Assembly (NCBI GenBank): GCA_028285265.1 | Contig: JANQPX010000055.1 | Span: 62,001-126,000, forward strand | Direction: 5' to 3' | Length of the DNA stretch: 64,000 bases | Origin: Geminicoccaceae bacterium | GTDB lineage: Bacteria > Pseudomonadota > Alphaproteobacteria > Geminicoccales > Geminicoccaceae | Shown here: positions 1 to 9,187 of the stretch, one piece after another | Layout: every line of letters starts with the position of its first letter | Numbering within the stretch: the stretch's first letter is position 1 | The notes under the pieces: generated by a model | The model's input: the letters and a program-made list of their open reading frames with translations, nothing else | What the model was told of the DNA's origin: nothing | The model's database searches: none | Made by a program: the position numbers and the translations under genes

Positions 1-102
1 ATCAAAAGGGCGCAAGAGGACTTTCTAGCGAAACGCCATGTAGGCAAGCTTGTGTTGATCCCGCCAGAGATGTCAGCCCGACGAGCATCGGATCCAACAT
101 GA
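1..102 (+). CDS. C-terminal end of an MDR-family (zinc-type) reductase, truncated by the window edge
   Basis: Frame 1 is open from the first base to a TGA at 100-102, which overlaps the ATG of the next gene (ATGA). The 33 residues contain DFLAKRHVGKLVLIPPE, which resembles the C-terminus of medium-chain dehydrogenase/reductase proteins (quinone oxidoreductase or alcohol dehydrogenase type), where a helix runs into a final G-K-(I/L)-V-L strand. The four-base overlap indicates an operon with the enolase-superfamily gene. The assignment rests on a short tail only, so the substrate cannot be inferred. Confidence 0.55.
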   Translation: MKRAQEDFLAKRHVGKLVLIPPEMSARRASDPT

Positions 103-1220
103 AGATCGCGCGCATCGATGTGTTTCAAATCGATCTTCCCTTCTCTGGAGGGACCTATCATCTCTCCCACGGCCGTCATTACGAGGCTTTCGATGCAACC
201 CTTGTTCGAATAACAGCGGATGATGGGACGGAAGGCTGGGGTGAGAGCACACCGTTCGGGTCCACCTATATCGCCGCTCATGCGCTCGGCGTGCGAGCGG
301 GTCTTGCCGAAATCGCGCCGCAGCTGCTTGGTGCCGATCCAAGACATGTCGATCGCATCAACGAACGGATGGATCGCGCGTTGGTGGGACATCATCACGC
401 GAAATCCGCGTTGGACGTCGCTTGTTGGGATCTGTTCGGCAAAGCCACGGGTCTTGCGGTGTGTGATCTGCTCGGCGGACGGACTGATCGCCCCGTGCCT
501 GTGATCTCATCGATCCATGCCGACGAACCGGTTGCCATGCGGGCCAATGTCGCTGATCACCGGAAACGTGGCTATCAAGGCCACTCCATCAAAGTCGGTG
601 CACTCGATCGAGAGGGAGGGCCGGCTCTCGATGCAGCGCGCATCGAAGAGTCGCTCGCGGATCGACGGCCTGGTGAATACTTCCTGGTCGATGCCAATGG
701 CGGTCTGACGGTCGAGACCGCGCTTCGCATGTTGCGTCTCTTGCCGCCCGGATTGGATTTCGCGCTCGAAGCACCCTGTGCGACATGGCGCGAGACCGTC
801 TCGCTGCGCCAACGTAGTAACGTTCCCATCATTCTGGATGAATTGGCCGACAGTGAGGAGGCGATCGTCAAACTGATTGCTGAGGATGCTGCCGACGGTA
901 TCGGCCTCAAGATCTCGAAAAGTGGAGGCCTTACGCGCGGACGACGCCATCGGGACATCGGCATGGCGGCCGGGCTGGCCATGACCGTGCAAGACACGGT
1001 AGGTTCGGCCATCGCCTTTGCTGCAATTTTGCACCTTGCTCAGAGCGTGCCTGAACGCTTTCTGCGCTGCGCCCTCGATTGTCGGGGCATGGTCACGGTC
1101 GAGACCGCCGATATCGAGGCGCCGATTGAACAAGGCGGCGTCACGGCACCGGTGGTCCCTGGCCTCGGCATCAAGCCACGACTGGATGCTTTGGGTGATC
1201 CCGTATCCAGCTGGTTCTAG
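99..1220 (+). CDS. Enolase-superfamily enzyme of the mandelate racemase group, cis-3-hydroxy-L-proline dehydratase-like
   Basis: This 373-residue protein has the full length and layout of mandelate racemase/muconate lactonizing enzymes: an N-terminal capping domain (about residues 1-125, with GWGESTPFG) and a barrel domain. Visible barrel residues are the Lys in HSIKVGA (about 165), metal ligands in VDANGG (about 200), LEAPC (about 225) and LDELAD (about 250), and a second Lys in LKISKSGG. The set resembles the cis-3-hydroxy-L-proline dehydratase branch, enzymes that dehydrate the imino acid to a pyrroline carboxylate. It overlaps the upstream reductase by four bases and faces a related gene (1398-2504). 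A betaine epimerase or another proline-analogue activity is the main alternative. Confidence 0.75.
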   Translation: MKIARIDVFQIDLPFSGGTYHLSHGRHYEAFDATLVRITADDGTEGWGESTPFGSTYIAAHALGVRAGLAEIAPQLLGADPRHVDRINERMDRALVGHHHAKSALDVACWDLFGKATGLAVCDLLGGRTDRPVPVISSIHADEPVAMRANVADHRKRGYQGHSIKVGALDREGGPALDAARIEESLADRRPGEYFLVDANGGLTVETALRMLRLLPPGLDFALEAPCATWRETVSLRQRSNVPIILDELADSEEAIVKLIAEDAADGIGLKISKSGGLTRGRRHRDIGMAAGLAMTVQDTVGSAIAFAAILHLAQSVPERFLRCALDCRGMVTVETADIEAPIEQGGVTAPVVPGLGIKPRLDALGDPVSSWF

Positions 1221-1397
1221 CGTCGGTTTCAGTGAAGGCAAGCTGCGCTCACGCTCCTAAGCTTGTGATCGATGGGGTCAACCCGGCCGGTGACGAATGT
1301 TCGTTTCTTTGCTGGAATGCCGGGCGATCAACACCGTTGCCTCGACAACAGGGCTTGTCGCTTTGAAAGGCTCCTCTCGGTCTTTTTTTTCTGACGT

Positions 1398-2504
1398 TCA
1401 TCCCAGTGACAACACTGGCTGGCCGAAGACACCCTCATCGGGTGTGATGCCGAGGCCAGGACCCTCAGGCAGGGAGATATGGCCGCTGTCAATGCGGACG
1501 CCATGGTCTGCATCATAATGACCGGCGATATAGGGGGCGGCCAACCAGACTCCTTCCAACAGACGCGGTTCGACCGTCGATGCGATGTGAACACAGGCGG
1601 CTGCAATGATGTCGCTGCCCCAAGCGTCATCGCAAGTATGGGGCATGGAACGGATCGCGCAGAGATCGCGCACGGTGACCATCGGGTTCAGACCGCCAAG
1701 ACGCGTGACCTTGAGCCCGAAACCGTCACAGACGCCCATCGCGATCGCCCGAAGCACTGTCGCCAGGTCTTCAGCATTCTCGTCGAGATAGATGGGATGA
1801 TGGATCTGTCTGCGGATCGCTGCGATCTCCTCAATCGTATTGCAGGGCTGCTCCATGACGAAAGGAATGGCCTGACATTCGCGGCTGACACGGAGAGCAT
1901 CGCGCGCTGTCCAGCCGCGATTGGCATCGACCGCAAGGCGCATGCCGGGACCGACCGCTTCCCAAACTTTGGCAATGGTCTCGATGTCGATCTCAACCGG
2001 TCTTCCACCAAGTTTGATCTGGAGCCGGGGATAACCCTCGCGCTGTTTTTCTTGGGCGACCCTGGCGATCTCGTCGGGTGCACCGACGCCGGTCGCGAAG
2101 TAAGAGGGCACGATCTCAACCGAAGCACCGCCGAGCAAATCAGCAACACGCACACCGAAATGCCGACCGATCAGATCCATCTGCGCGATGTCGATGGCAG
2201 CTTTGGCGTAATTGTGGCCATTCAGGAGGCCATCCATGGTTCGGCGAAGGGTCAGGGGCAATAGGGCAGGTTCACCGATCAAACCCGGCGCCATCTGTTG
2301 GAGCGCAGCGCGCGCGCCAAGGGCATGCTGCGGCTGATAGGTCGGGCCCACTGGGCATGTCTCGCCAAAGCCGGAAAGGCCGCTGTCACTGACCAAACGC
2401 ACGATCGTGGTATCAAGCGAGTCGACCTTGGCACGCGCCATCGTGTAAGGCCCGCCAACCACCGGCAGATCCTTTTGGTAAATATGGACTTCGGCAATGC
2501 GCAT
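1398..2504 (-). CDS. hpbD: 4-hydroxyproline betaine 2-epimerase (HpbD-like), enolase superfamily
   Basis: The 368-residue product matches my memory of the characterised HpbD along most of its length: GFGETCPVGPTY near the N-terminus, GLLNGHNYAKAAIDIA (about 95-110), LQIKLGGRPVEIDIET (about 160), VDANRG, MEQPCNT, YLDENAEDL, LKVTRLGG, CDDAWGSDIIAAA and GPGLGITPDE at the end. HpbD interconverts 4-hydroxyproline betaine epimers at C2, opening that osmolyte to catabolism. The two barrel lysines (IKLGG, LKVTR) provide the acid/base pair for 1,1-proton transfer. It starts 12 bases after the stop of the MttB-family gene, so the two are cotranscribed. It converges on its paralogue at 99-1220. Confidence 0.85.
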   Translation of the reverse strand: MRIAEVHIYQKDLPVVGGPYTMARAKVDSLDTTIVRLVSDSGLSGFGETCPVGPTYQPQHALGARAALQQMAPGLIGEPALLPLTLRRTMDGLLNGHNYAKAAIDIAQMDLIGRHFGVRVADLLGGASVEIVPSYFATGVGAPDEIARVAQEKQREGYPRLQIKLGGRPVEIDIETIAKVWEAVGPGMRLAVDANRGWTARDALRVSRECQAIPFVMEQPCNTIEEIAAIRRQIHHPIYLDENAEDLATVLRAIAMGVCDGFGLKVTRLGGLNPMVTVRDLCAIRSMPHTCDDAWGSDIIAAACVHIASTVEPRLLEGVWLAAPYIAGHYDADHGVRIDSGHISLPEGPGLGITPDEGVFGQPVLSLG

Positions 2505-2516
2505 TGTGACGGCGAC

Positions 2517-4058
2517 CTAATGCTCCTCGTTGAGAGCGTCGACGGCAGGAATTTCTCGCTCGCGCCTGTTGATGTAGTCCCAAAGGGCCTCGTCGGTCGC
2601 TGGATCCAGTGTTGGCTCCTCATACTCGTCCAGCATCGTCTTCGCGCGCTCTAGAGCACGGGCGGTCACATCCTTGGAGCCGTCGGCAATCCACTGCTCG
2701 ATGGAGTTATTGTCAAAAAGCTCCGGCATAAAGAAAGCGCGCTGGAAATTCTGCAGCGTGTGCGCATGACCGAGATAATGACCACCTGGACCGACATCGC
2801 GTACGGCGGCAAGCGCCTCGTCAAAATCATCCCAACGAATGCCCTCGGCCATGCGGTAGCCCATGGCGCATTGCTCGGTATCGACCACGAATTTGGCAAC
2901 GGAACAATGCATGCCTGCCTCATTCCAACCGGCGGAATGCCAAAGATAATTGGCGCCTGCCATCAACACGGCCATCATCGTGGAAGCGCTTTCATAACCC
3001 GCTTGCGCATCAAAGGTCTTAGCCCCTCCAAGCGTGTTGGAGGTGCGCCAAGGAACGTCGTAGTGACGTGCCATCTGGCCGATCATGAAATTCATCAGGC
3101 TGATCTCCGGCGTGCCCGCCATGGGCGCACCAGATTGCATCGACACTGTCGAGAGATAATGTCCGTAGATCGCCGGAGCACCTTTCCGAATGACCTGGGT
3201 ATAGGCAAGCGCGGATAAGGCCTCGGCATTGAGCTGTGCCACGGCAGGCGCCGTCGACGCCGGCGTGTTGGCGCCGCCGAGGACAAAGGGCGAGCAAAGA
3301 ACCGGCTGGTTGCGTCTTGAGAAGGCGCGCATCGCGCCCAGCATCGTCGCATCCCAGACCAGAGGAGAATTGCCGTTGCAATTCCCGGTGACCACGGAAT
3401 GCTCCTCCATGAAAGCCTCACCGAACAGAACAGCGCACATATCCAGCACGTCCTCGGCATTCTTGCCGGACGTCGTCATGCCCATAAAGGTCTTGTCGGA
3501 GTGCTTCATCGATGAATAGGTGATGCGCAAATGCCGATGCGCGACCGGATGATCCATTGGTTCCACGATGTGATGTGCAGATGAGTGGAGCGCAGGCGCC
3601 ATATGCGCGAGCTTATGAAACATGGCGAGATCGTCGAGCGTGGGGGCCCGGCGCTGATCCTCGAGATCGCGCAGATAGGGGGCACCAGTCATCGGCACGA
3701 ATACGGCGTTCGGACCGCCAAGTTTAACGGATTTCTTAGGATCGCGAGCGTTCAGCGTGATGTCTGAAGGAATCGATCTGATCAGCTCTCGAACCATATG
3801 CCGATCAAGATAAACCCGCTCATCGCGTACAGTTGCGCCGGCGCGCTTCCAGTCTTCAAGCGCGATCGGGTCACGGAAGACAACACCAACCTCTTCAAGA
3901 ATGTCCATTGATGCGGCGTCGATCTTGAGGACCTGGTCTGGCGTCATCGGCTCGACCAACGGCAGGTTGCGTGTCAGGCTCGGCAACATGTCGTGCTTCG
4001 GCGCCGTGCGTATCTCACGCCTTGCCTCCCGCCCACGTCTTCTCGCTCGCGCCGGCAT
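2517..4058 (-). CDS. Trimethylamine methyltransferase (MttB) superfamily protein, non-pyrrolysine type
   Basis: This 513-residue protein has the basic start typical of MttB homologues (RRRGREARRE) and conserved stretches such as LGGANTP, GAPAIYGHYLS, GTPEISL, LGGAKTFDAQAGYES and DVGPGGHYLGH. MttB itself demethylates trimethylamine using pyrrolysine. The much larger non-Pyl branch (MtgB, MtpB and relatives) moves a methyl group from glycine betaine, proline betaine or similar quaternary amines to a corrinoid protein. There is no in-frame amber codon, so this is non-Pyl. The start is supported by AAGGAGA about 8 bases upstream. Its neighbour hpbD points to a proline-type betaine. No corrinoid protein gene lies in the window. 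Confidence 0.85.
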   Translation of the reverse strand: MPARARRRGREARREIRTAPKHDMLPSLTRNLPLVEPMTPDQVLKIDAASMDILEEVGVVFRDPIALEDWKRAGATVRDERVYLDRHMVRELIRSIPSDITLNARDPKKSVKLGGPNAVFVPMTGAPYLRDLEDQRRAPTLDDLAMFHKLAHMAPALHSSAHHIVEPMDHPVAHRHLRITYSSMKHSDKTFMGMTTSGKNAEDVLDMCAVLFGEAFMEEHSVVTGNCNGNSPLVWDATMLGAMRAFSRRNQPVLCSPFVLGGANTPASTAPAVAQLNAEALSALAYTQVIRKGAPAIYGHYLSTVSMQSGAPMAGTPEISLMNFMIGQMARHYDVPWRTSNTLGGAKTFDAQAGYESASTMMAVLMAGANYLWHSAGWNEAGMHCSVAKFVVDTEQCAMGYRMAEGIRWDDFDEALAAVRDVGPGGHYLGHAHTLQNFQRAFFMPELFDNNSIEQWIADGSKDVTARALERAKTMLDEYEEPTLDPATDEALWDYINRREREIPAVDALNEEH

Positions 4059-4222
4059 CGCTCAGTTCTCCTTTTCGTATACAGTATGTGCACAATAAGT
4101 CAGGGGTGGGGGAAAGCAAAGGCAAATTCGCAGCGCTCTTGGGTCTTTGCTGGTGTCCGGGCTCGGCGATCGCGCTGATACCGTGTTAAGCTTGCTCCAG
4201 CGTTTCAGGGAGGTAGGTCGTG

Positions 4223-5206
4223 ATGGGCAACTACGTGATCGATGGCCTGCAATACGCCCGTTGGTCCGAAAATGTCTTTCGGCAAATGCGTGAGGGCGGC
4301 GTCGATGCGGTGCATGTCACCATCGCCTATCATGAAACCTTTCGCGAAACTGTCCTGAATGTCGGCCGCTGGAATCGCTGGTTCCAGCGCTGGCCTGATC
4401 TGATTACCCAGGCCCGGTCTGGCGACGATGTGCGGCGTGCACAGGCGACAGGCCAAACCGCGATCATCTTTGGCTTTCAAAATCCATCACCCATCGAAGA
4501 TGACATCGATCTGGTTGAGATCTGGCATACGCTCGGTGTGCGCTTCATGCAGCTCAGCTACAACAATCAGTCACTGCTTGCGACCGGATGCTACGAGGCC
4601 GTTGATCCCGGCGTCACGCGCATGGGTAAACAGGTGATCGCCGAGATGAACCGTGTTGGTATGGTGCTCGACATGAGCCATTCGGCCGAGCGCTCGACGC
4701 TCGAGGCGATCGAGATGTCGGCGCGTCCGATCAGCATTACCCACGCTAATCCTCACTGGTGGCACCCAGCACTTCGCAACAAGTCCGACAGTGTACTCAG
4801 GGCGCTCGCCGAGACTGGCGGCATGCTCGGCTTTTCACTCTATCCGCACCATCTCGCCGGCGGATCCGACTGCCGCCTGGAAGATTTTTGCGGGATGATC
4901 GCAAGGGCTGCCGAACGCCATGGCTCCGATCATCTCGGGATCGGTTCCGATCTTTGTCAGGACCAGCCAGATCGTGTGGTCGAGTGGATGCGCAATGGTC
5001 GATGGTCGAAGGAGACTGACTATGGGGAAGGCAGTGCCAGCGCCCCCGGGTTTCCAGCACAACCTGACTGGTTCAAGGACAATCGCGACATCGCCAACAT
5101 AAGGGATGGGCTTCGGGCGGTTGGCTTCAATGCCGAGGAGGTTGCCGGCATCATGGGCAACAACTGGCTTCGCTTTTTCGACCTGTCTTTTGGTCCGGCC
5201 CAATGA
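4223..5206 (+). CDS. Membrane dipeptidase (renal dipeptidase family, peptidase M19)
   Basis: The product (327 residues from ATG 4223; an in-frame GTG lies at 4220) is an M19 zinc peptidase: RFMQLSYNNQS, VLDMSHSAERSTLEA, SITHANPHWWHPALRNKSD, HLGIGSDLCQD and a C-terminal GIMGNNWLRFF typical of the family. AGGGAGGT at 4207-4214 favours the ATG. M19 enzymes cleave dipeptides or related amides. A dipeptidase of this family lies in the dimethylglycine/glycine-betaine gene region of Pseudomonas, so its place beside an MttB-family and a Rieske gene fits methylated-amine catabolism. It overlaps the next gene by four bases (ATGA). No signal peptide is visible. Confidence 0.88.
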   Translation: MGNYVIDGLQYARWSENVFRQMREGGVDAVHVTIAYHETFRETVLNVGRWNRWFQRWPDLITQARSGDDVRRAQATGQTAIIFGFQNPSPIEDDIDLVEIWHTLGVRFMQLSYNNQSLLATGCYEAVDPGVTRMGKQVIAEMNRVGMVLDMSHSAERSTLEAIEMSARPISITHANPHWWHPALRNKSDSVLRALAETGGMLGFSLYPHHLAGGSDCRLEDFCGMIARAAERHGSDHLGIGSDLCQDQPDRVVEWMRNGRWSKETDYGEGSASAPGFPAQPDWFKDNRDIANIRDGLRAVGFNAEEVAGIMGNNWLRFFDLSFGPAQ

Positions 5207-6921
5207 GCAAGGCCAGCGACATGGCAAAGCAGACGATGGTCAGCAGCGCTGATCAATCCGTGGCCCTTCGGCCTCCCGATCAGGTGATGCGGCTTTCACG
5301 CATGGGGGCGTTCTTTCCGACCCGGCTGAGCTTCATGCGAAGCCTTATTCGGCGACTTTACGCCGAGCGGGCTGCTGTCACTCGGCCGGTTTTTGAGATT
5401 AATCCTGAAGGCTACGGTCGCGCAGTCTATTCGGTGACGCTTGGCGGCGATGTTTATAGCCTCGTGGCATTCTCGACCCCGCTCGATCCCGGATGCCGGA
5501 CCGATCGCGTCATTGCAGAGGCCTGGGATACCACCTTCGTCCTATTCGATGGTCAACCGTCCGGAGTCGACCTCGATCGCCTGGCAGTCGAAACACCTCG
5601 CCAGGAGGCTGGCCAGTTCGCGAAGACGGAGCTGGTGTTAAGCCGGGCCAACAAAAGTGTTCGGTTGTTCGACCATGTCGTCAGCCGTCTCGCCGAAGGC
5701 CGTCAGCCCGATCGGGCGATGATCAGCAAGATCGGTTACCTCATGCGCACCACCGCCGTCTACGGCAATGGTAAGTTCGGCATTGCCGATCGTTCGCGCA
5801 TCCTCGAAAGACCAGCTGTGCGCGGACCGTTTCAGCTCGAGATGCTGACCGTCTGGTTGATCCGCGGGTTCACCCACGACCTCGTAGAACAGGTCGCGCG
5901 TCTGCGTGACCCAAAGCGGTTTCAGCCACTCTCACCAGCCTTCAAGCGTTATCTCGGCATTGGCAACGCAACCGGGCTCGGCATGGCACCCTTCTTGGTG
6001 AACCATCCGACCTTGCTTCACTGTTGGATGCTGGCGCGTGAGACCGCATTCGCCTCCATCCGTTCGATCGAAAGGGCGACGCCCCAGACGGTGGACGCCT
6101 TTCTTGCTCATCTCTCTCGCGCGCGAGGACATATCGAGGACTGGGACGTCGATGACGAGAGGCAAATGGATCGCATCCGACAGCTCCGAGACGAGTTGGG
6201 CGAGGCTGCTGATTTAGCGACACCATCTTGGCTCGCTCGGCCTTATCCCTGGGAGCGGCTAGTCAGGGCCTCAGAATACTGGTCGGAGGAATGCCAAGAG
6301 CTTCTGCTTGCTGTCATCCTCGAACCCCATGGTGCCCTGATCGACCACCTCACCGCATCGATGGAGAGTGATGTCGAACCGGCTCTCCAGCCGAGGATGA
6401 CTCTTGGTGAGCTTTTGGCTTTGCTCGACAAAAAGTTTGCCTGGGCCAACGCCCTGGATTTCAACGAAGCGCCATCCAGCCAGCGCTTTTGGTATGTCTC
6501 GGAAGAAAAACTAGAACCTCGACTGGGAGACCGGTATCGGGAGCCTGGCGCCGATAAGGAACTGCCACTGGATATCGCGAGGCGGATTCAGGCACTCCGG
6601 GCCTCGGTCCAGAGCTGGCCACGACATGAGATCGTCGCGCGCTTCCTCATGCGCCATCCGGAGCATCGTCAGATCACCCGACGTGTTCAGACGACCGCAT
6701 CCTACGCTTATGCGGAAATCAGAGAGAATCTGATCGGCGCGGATTGCCGGCCGATCGATATGCTTCGCTGCAAACTCTCCTTCTTCGGGGCCTCCAAATT
6801 TGATCCAAAGTCCGATCTTTGGACCCGGATCACGATGTTTCAAGGAGCGCCCACCTTCGATCAGATCGGCGCGCCAAATGCCGATGATTGGGGGTTCCCT
6901 GTCCTTGGCAAGTCACCTTGA
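5203..6921 (+). CDS. Conserved-looking protein of unknown function, 572 residues
   Basis: I do not recognise a named family. The frame is long, starts inside the dipeptidase stop (ATGA overlap) and is followed 8 bases later by a DUF3726-like gene, so it is a real member of a three-gene operon. The protein appears soluble, rich in Arg, Glu and Leu, with no signal peptide or clear membrane helix. Recognisable segments are RPPDQVMRLSRMGAFFPTR near residue 25, GYGRAVYSVTLGGDVYSLVAF (residues 70-90), a Pro/Arg-rich middle and HPEHRQITRRVQTTASYAYAEI near residue 490. The operon context suggests a role in handling the amine or peptide substrate of the neighbouring enzymes; the function is unknown. 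Confidence 0.75.
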   Translation: MSKASDMAKQTMVSSADQSVALRPPDQVMRLSRMGAFFPTRLSFMRSLIRRLYAERAAVTRPVFEINPEGYGRAVYSVTLGGDVYSLVAFSTPLDPGCRTDRVIAEAWDTTFVLFDGQPSGVDLDRLAVETPRQEAGQFAKTELVLSRANKSVRLFDHVVSRLAEGRQPDRAMISKIGYLMRTTAVYGNGKFGIADRSRILERPAVRGPFQLEMLTVWLIRGFTHDLVEQVARLRDPKRFQPLSPAFKRYLGIGNATGLGMAPFLVNHPTLLHCWMLARETAFASIRSIERATPQTVDAFLAHLSRARGHIEDWDVDDERQMDRIRQLRDELGEAADLATPSWLARPYPWERLVRASEYWSEECQELLLAVILEPHGALIDHLTASMESDVEPALQPRMTLGELLALLDKKFAWANALDFNEAPSSQRFWYVSEEKLEPRLGDRYREPGADKELPLDIARRIQALRASVQSWPRHEIVARFLMRHPEHRQITRRVQTTASYAYAEIRENLIGADCRPIDMLRCKLSFFGASKFDPKSDLWTRITMFQGAPTFDQIGAPNADDWGFPVLGKSP

Positions 6922-6929
6922 TCGTTTCG

Positions 6930-7541
6930 ATGAACCAGATCGAGGCGACGATCGCGAAGGCGGCGTTGGGGGCAGGCTGGCCCCATGGGCTCGCCGAGGA
7001 CTGCGGACGCGCCACGGCATGGCTTGTGGCCAGAGGCTTCGATGGTGTTCGCAGCGCGTTGGCGGCCATCAGCCCTGGACCGTCTTTGCCGGTGATCGAA
7101 GAGGCCAAGGGCATCACGGTTTTTCGGGCGACGCAGGCTATCCGTGCTGCGCCGTCTGCCTTCGACGTGCTGGCCGCTGGTGGTTGCCGTCAACAAGTCC
7201 TGCTTCAAGAGATTGACCGACCCCTGATGGTTGTCGGCTTCGGTGGGATCGCGGCAACAACCTACGGCGTTGCCTTTCGCCTCGCTTTCGAGAACGCGTG
7301 CGAGGTCATCGTCGATCGATCGCTTGTGCAGATCACGGGGACGTTTCCGTCATCGGGCGCAGAGGCCATCATGGATATCGAAACATCAAAGCCAGCCGAA
7401 GTCACAGCCATGCTGGCAGATCTAGAGATCGACGATCATCTCTGGCGGGATGCCCTTACCATGGCCGCGAAGAGTTACGTCCCCTCCAACAATACGTCTC
7501 GTCAATTCGGCGCCGGGGCTGGGCTCATTGACGATGACTGA
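6930..7541 (+). CDS. DUF3726-like protein
   Basis: From ATG 6930 the product is 203 residues and opens with MNQIEATIAKAALGAGWPHG followed by LAEDCGRATAWL, a pattern I associate with the DUF3726 family of uncharacterised proteobacterial proteins. A longer in-frame start at 6888 would overlap the upstream gene by 34 bases and adds nothing family-like, so I place the start 8 bases after the upstream stop. Later segments (GFGGIAATTYGVAFRLAFENACEV) suggest a compact alpha/beta protein without membrane segments. It closes the run begun by the M19 dipeptidase. Function unknown. Confidence 0.7.
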   Translation: MNQIEATIAKAALGAGWPHGLAEDCGRATAWLVARGFDGVRSALAAISPGPSLPVIEEAKGITVFRATQAIRAAPSAFDVLAAGGCRQQVLLQEIDRPLMVVGFGGIAATTYGVAFRLAFENACEVIVDRSLVQITGTFPSSGAEAIMDIETSKPAEVTAMLADLEIDDHLWRDALTMAAKSYVPSNNTSRQFGAGAGLIDDD

Positions 7542-7742
7542 CTCATCAGTAAGGGAGAAAGCCAAAGAATGTGGGAGGTCATGCTGATATAGGCTGCAAA
7601 ATGAGACGGCCATTCCGCAAAATTGAATGAAAAAGACCTCTTTGGGCAAGTTCATCGCCATCAGCCCGTTATCCTGCCTAGGGCTAGCGATCTGCAAAGG
7701 GATGCGTGATCGCATCGACCGCTGGGCTGGAGGGGATCTCTG

Positions 7743-8891
7743 ATGAACAAAATGATGCCGCTTTCTTCGGTGCTGACCTCCGTCGACCGTGCGAGTGGTC
7801 TGCCAAATGATCACTATATCAACCCCGAGGTCTTCCAAGAAGAAAAGCACGCCGTCCTTTTTGCCAACTGGTCGGGCATCGGCTTTGGCAAGGACATTCC
7901 CGAAGCCGGCGACGCCAAGCCGGTCGACTTCCTCGGCATGCCGCTCCTTTTGGTGCGTGACCGAGATGGCGCCATCAACGTCTTTCAGAACACCTGCCGC
8001 CATCGCGGCATGGTGCTCATCGACAAGCCCACCAGGCTTAAAGGTGTCATACGCTGCCCCTATCACAGTTGGTGTTATGCCTTAAACGGCGAACTTCGTG
8101 CGACACCGCATGTCGGGGGACCGGGACAGAACGCCCATGCCTGTATCGACTACAACGACCTCGGACTGCTCAAAATACGGACCCATGTCTGGCATGACGT
8201 GATTTTCGTCAATGTCGATGGCACAGCACCGGATTTTGAGATCGTCCATGCCGATCTTCTCAAACGATGGGCCGAGTTCGATCAGCCGCTCCATCACGGC
8301 GGTAGGGGGTCGTCCTTCAAGTTGGCGGTCAAAACCAATTGGAAGCTAGCCGTCGAAAACTACTGCGAAAGCTATCACTTGCCGTGGATACACCCCGGCC
8401 TGAACAGCTATTCGCGCTTGGAGGATCACTACAACATCGAACGACCCGGTCACTATTCGGGGCAGGGGACGTTGGTCTATCGTCAATTGCAGGACGACGA
8501 TCTGATCTTTCCTGATTTTTCCGATCTCTCGGAGCAATGGGACGCAGGTGCTGAGTACATCGCCCTCTATCCCAATGTCTTGCTTGGCGTTCATCGTGAC
8601 CACCTCTTTTCGATCGTGCTGGAGCCGATCGATCAAGAGAATACGATCGAACATATCGAACTCTACTATGCTCGTGAGGCCGCCAAGACACCGGAACTGG
8701 AGCCACTTCGCGAACGCAATGCTGAGCTTTGGAAGACTGTCTTCGGTGAAGACATCTTTGTGGTCGAAGGTATGCAACGTGGACGCCATGGTCTCCTCTT
8801 TGATGGCGGGCGCTTTTCGCCGGCTATGGATGGCCCAACGCACAACTTTCATCACTGGGTGGCCGAGCAGGTCGGCCAGTACCGGCGATAA
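7743..8891 (+). CDS. Rieske-type aromatic-ring/quaternary-amine oxygenase, alpha subunit
   Basis: The 382-residue protein has a Rieske [2Fe-2S] site near residues 82-105 (CRHRG, then CPYHSW 17 residues on) and a mononuclear iron site in the C-terminal half (NYCESYHLPWIHPG, about 205-220, supplying two histidines). This is the architecture of oxygenases such as GbcA and the stachydrine/hydroxyproline-betaine demethylases, which remove an N-methyl group from quaternary amines. With hpbD and an MttB-family gene close by, N-demethylation of a proline-type betaine is the best guess. The start is backed by GGAGGGG 7 bases upstream. No reductase gene is present in the window. An aromatic dioxygenase is the alternative. 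Confidence 0.85.
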   Translation: MNKMMPLSSVLTSVDRASGLPNDHYINPEVFQEEKHAVLFANWSGIGFGKDIPEAGDAKPVDFLGMPLLLVRDRDGAINVFQNTCRHRGMVLIDKPTRLKGVIRCPYHSWCYALNGELRATPHVGGPGQNAHACIDYNDLGLLKIRTHVWHDVIFVNVDGTAPDFEIVHADLLKRWAEFDQPLHHGGRGSSFKLAVKTNWKLAVENYCESYHLPWIHPGLNSYSRLEDHYNIERPGHYSGQGTLVYRQLQDDDLIFPDFSDLSEQWDAGAEYIALYPNVLLGVHRDHLFSIVLEPIDQENTIEHIELYYAREAAKTPELEPLRERNAELWKTVFGEDIFVVEGMQRGRHGLLFDGGRFSPAMDGPTHNFHHWVAEQVGQYRR

Positions 8892-8914
8892 ACTGAGCGT
8901 CCGACGGTTCGCCA

Positions 8915-9160
8915 ATGGATCAAGATGTCGATGGCTTGGATCGAGCTTTGCTCAAAGCCCATGATCGTCAGGATCTTGAGGCGCTAGTATCGCTCTACAC
9001 GAAAGCAGCTGATCGACGTGAGGCCCTCGGCGAGATCGAGGCAGCGTGCTTTTATCTCACACAGGCCTTTGTTTTTGCCCTTGAGAGCGGCTCCTCAGAG
9101 GCGCGTTCCTTGAATGCGCGTCTTGTGAGCTACGGCCGCGCGGTGCCCTTGCCGGACTGA
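8915..9160 (+). CDS. Small conserved-looking helical protein, 81 residues
   Basis: A short gene 23 bases after the Rieske oxygenase on the same strand. The product looks all-helical and acidic, with a tetratricopeptide-like rhythm (DLEALVSLYTKAADRREA, then AACFYLTQAFVFALESG). I know no name for it. Spacing and protein-like composition make it a likely last gene of the Rieske unit. The ribosome binding site is weak, so the exact start is uncertain. Function unknown. Confidence 0.6.
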   Translation: MDQDVDGLDRALLKAHDRQDLEALVSLYTKAADRREALGEIEAACFYLTQAFVFALESGSSEARSLNARLVSYGRAVPLPD

Positions 9161-9187
9161 GTTCAACAGCCAATGCGATCGCCGGTG

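Noticed and set aside
507..2264. Several long frames antisense to the two enolase-superfamily genes (for example 507-1241 and 1479-2264)
   Set aside because: High G+C third positions open antisense frames; the sense frames show complete enzyme motifs.
2517..4058. Pyrrolysine-type MttB
   Set aside because: No in-frame amber codon; the frame is continuous for 513 codons, so this is the non-Pyl branch.
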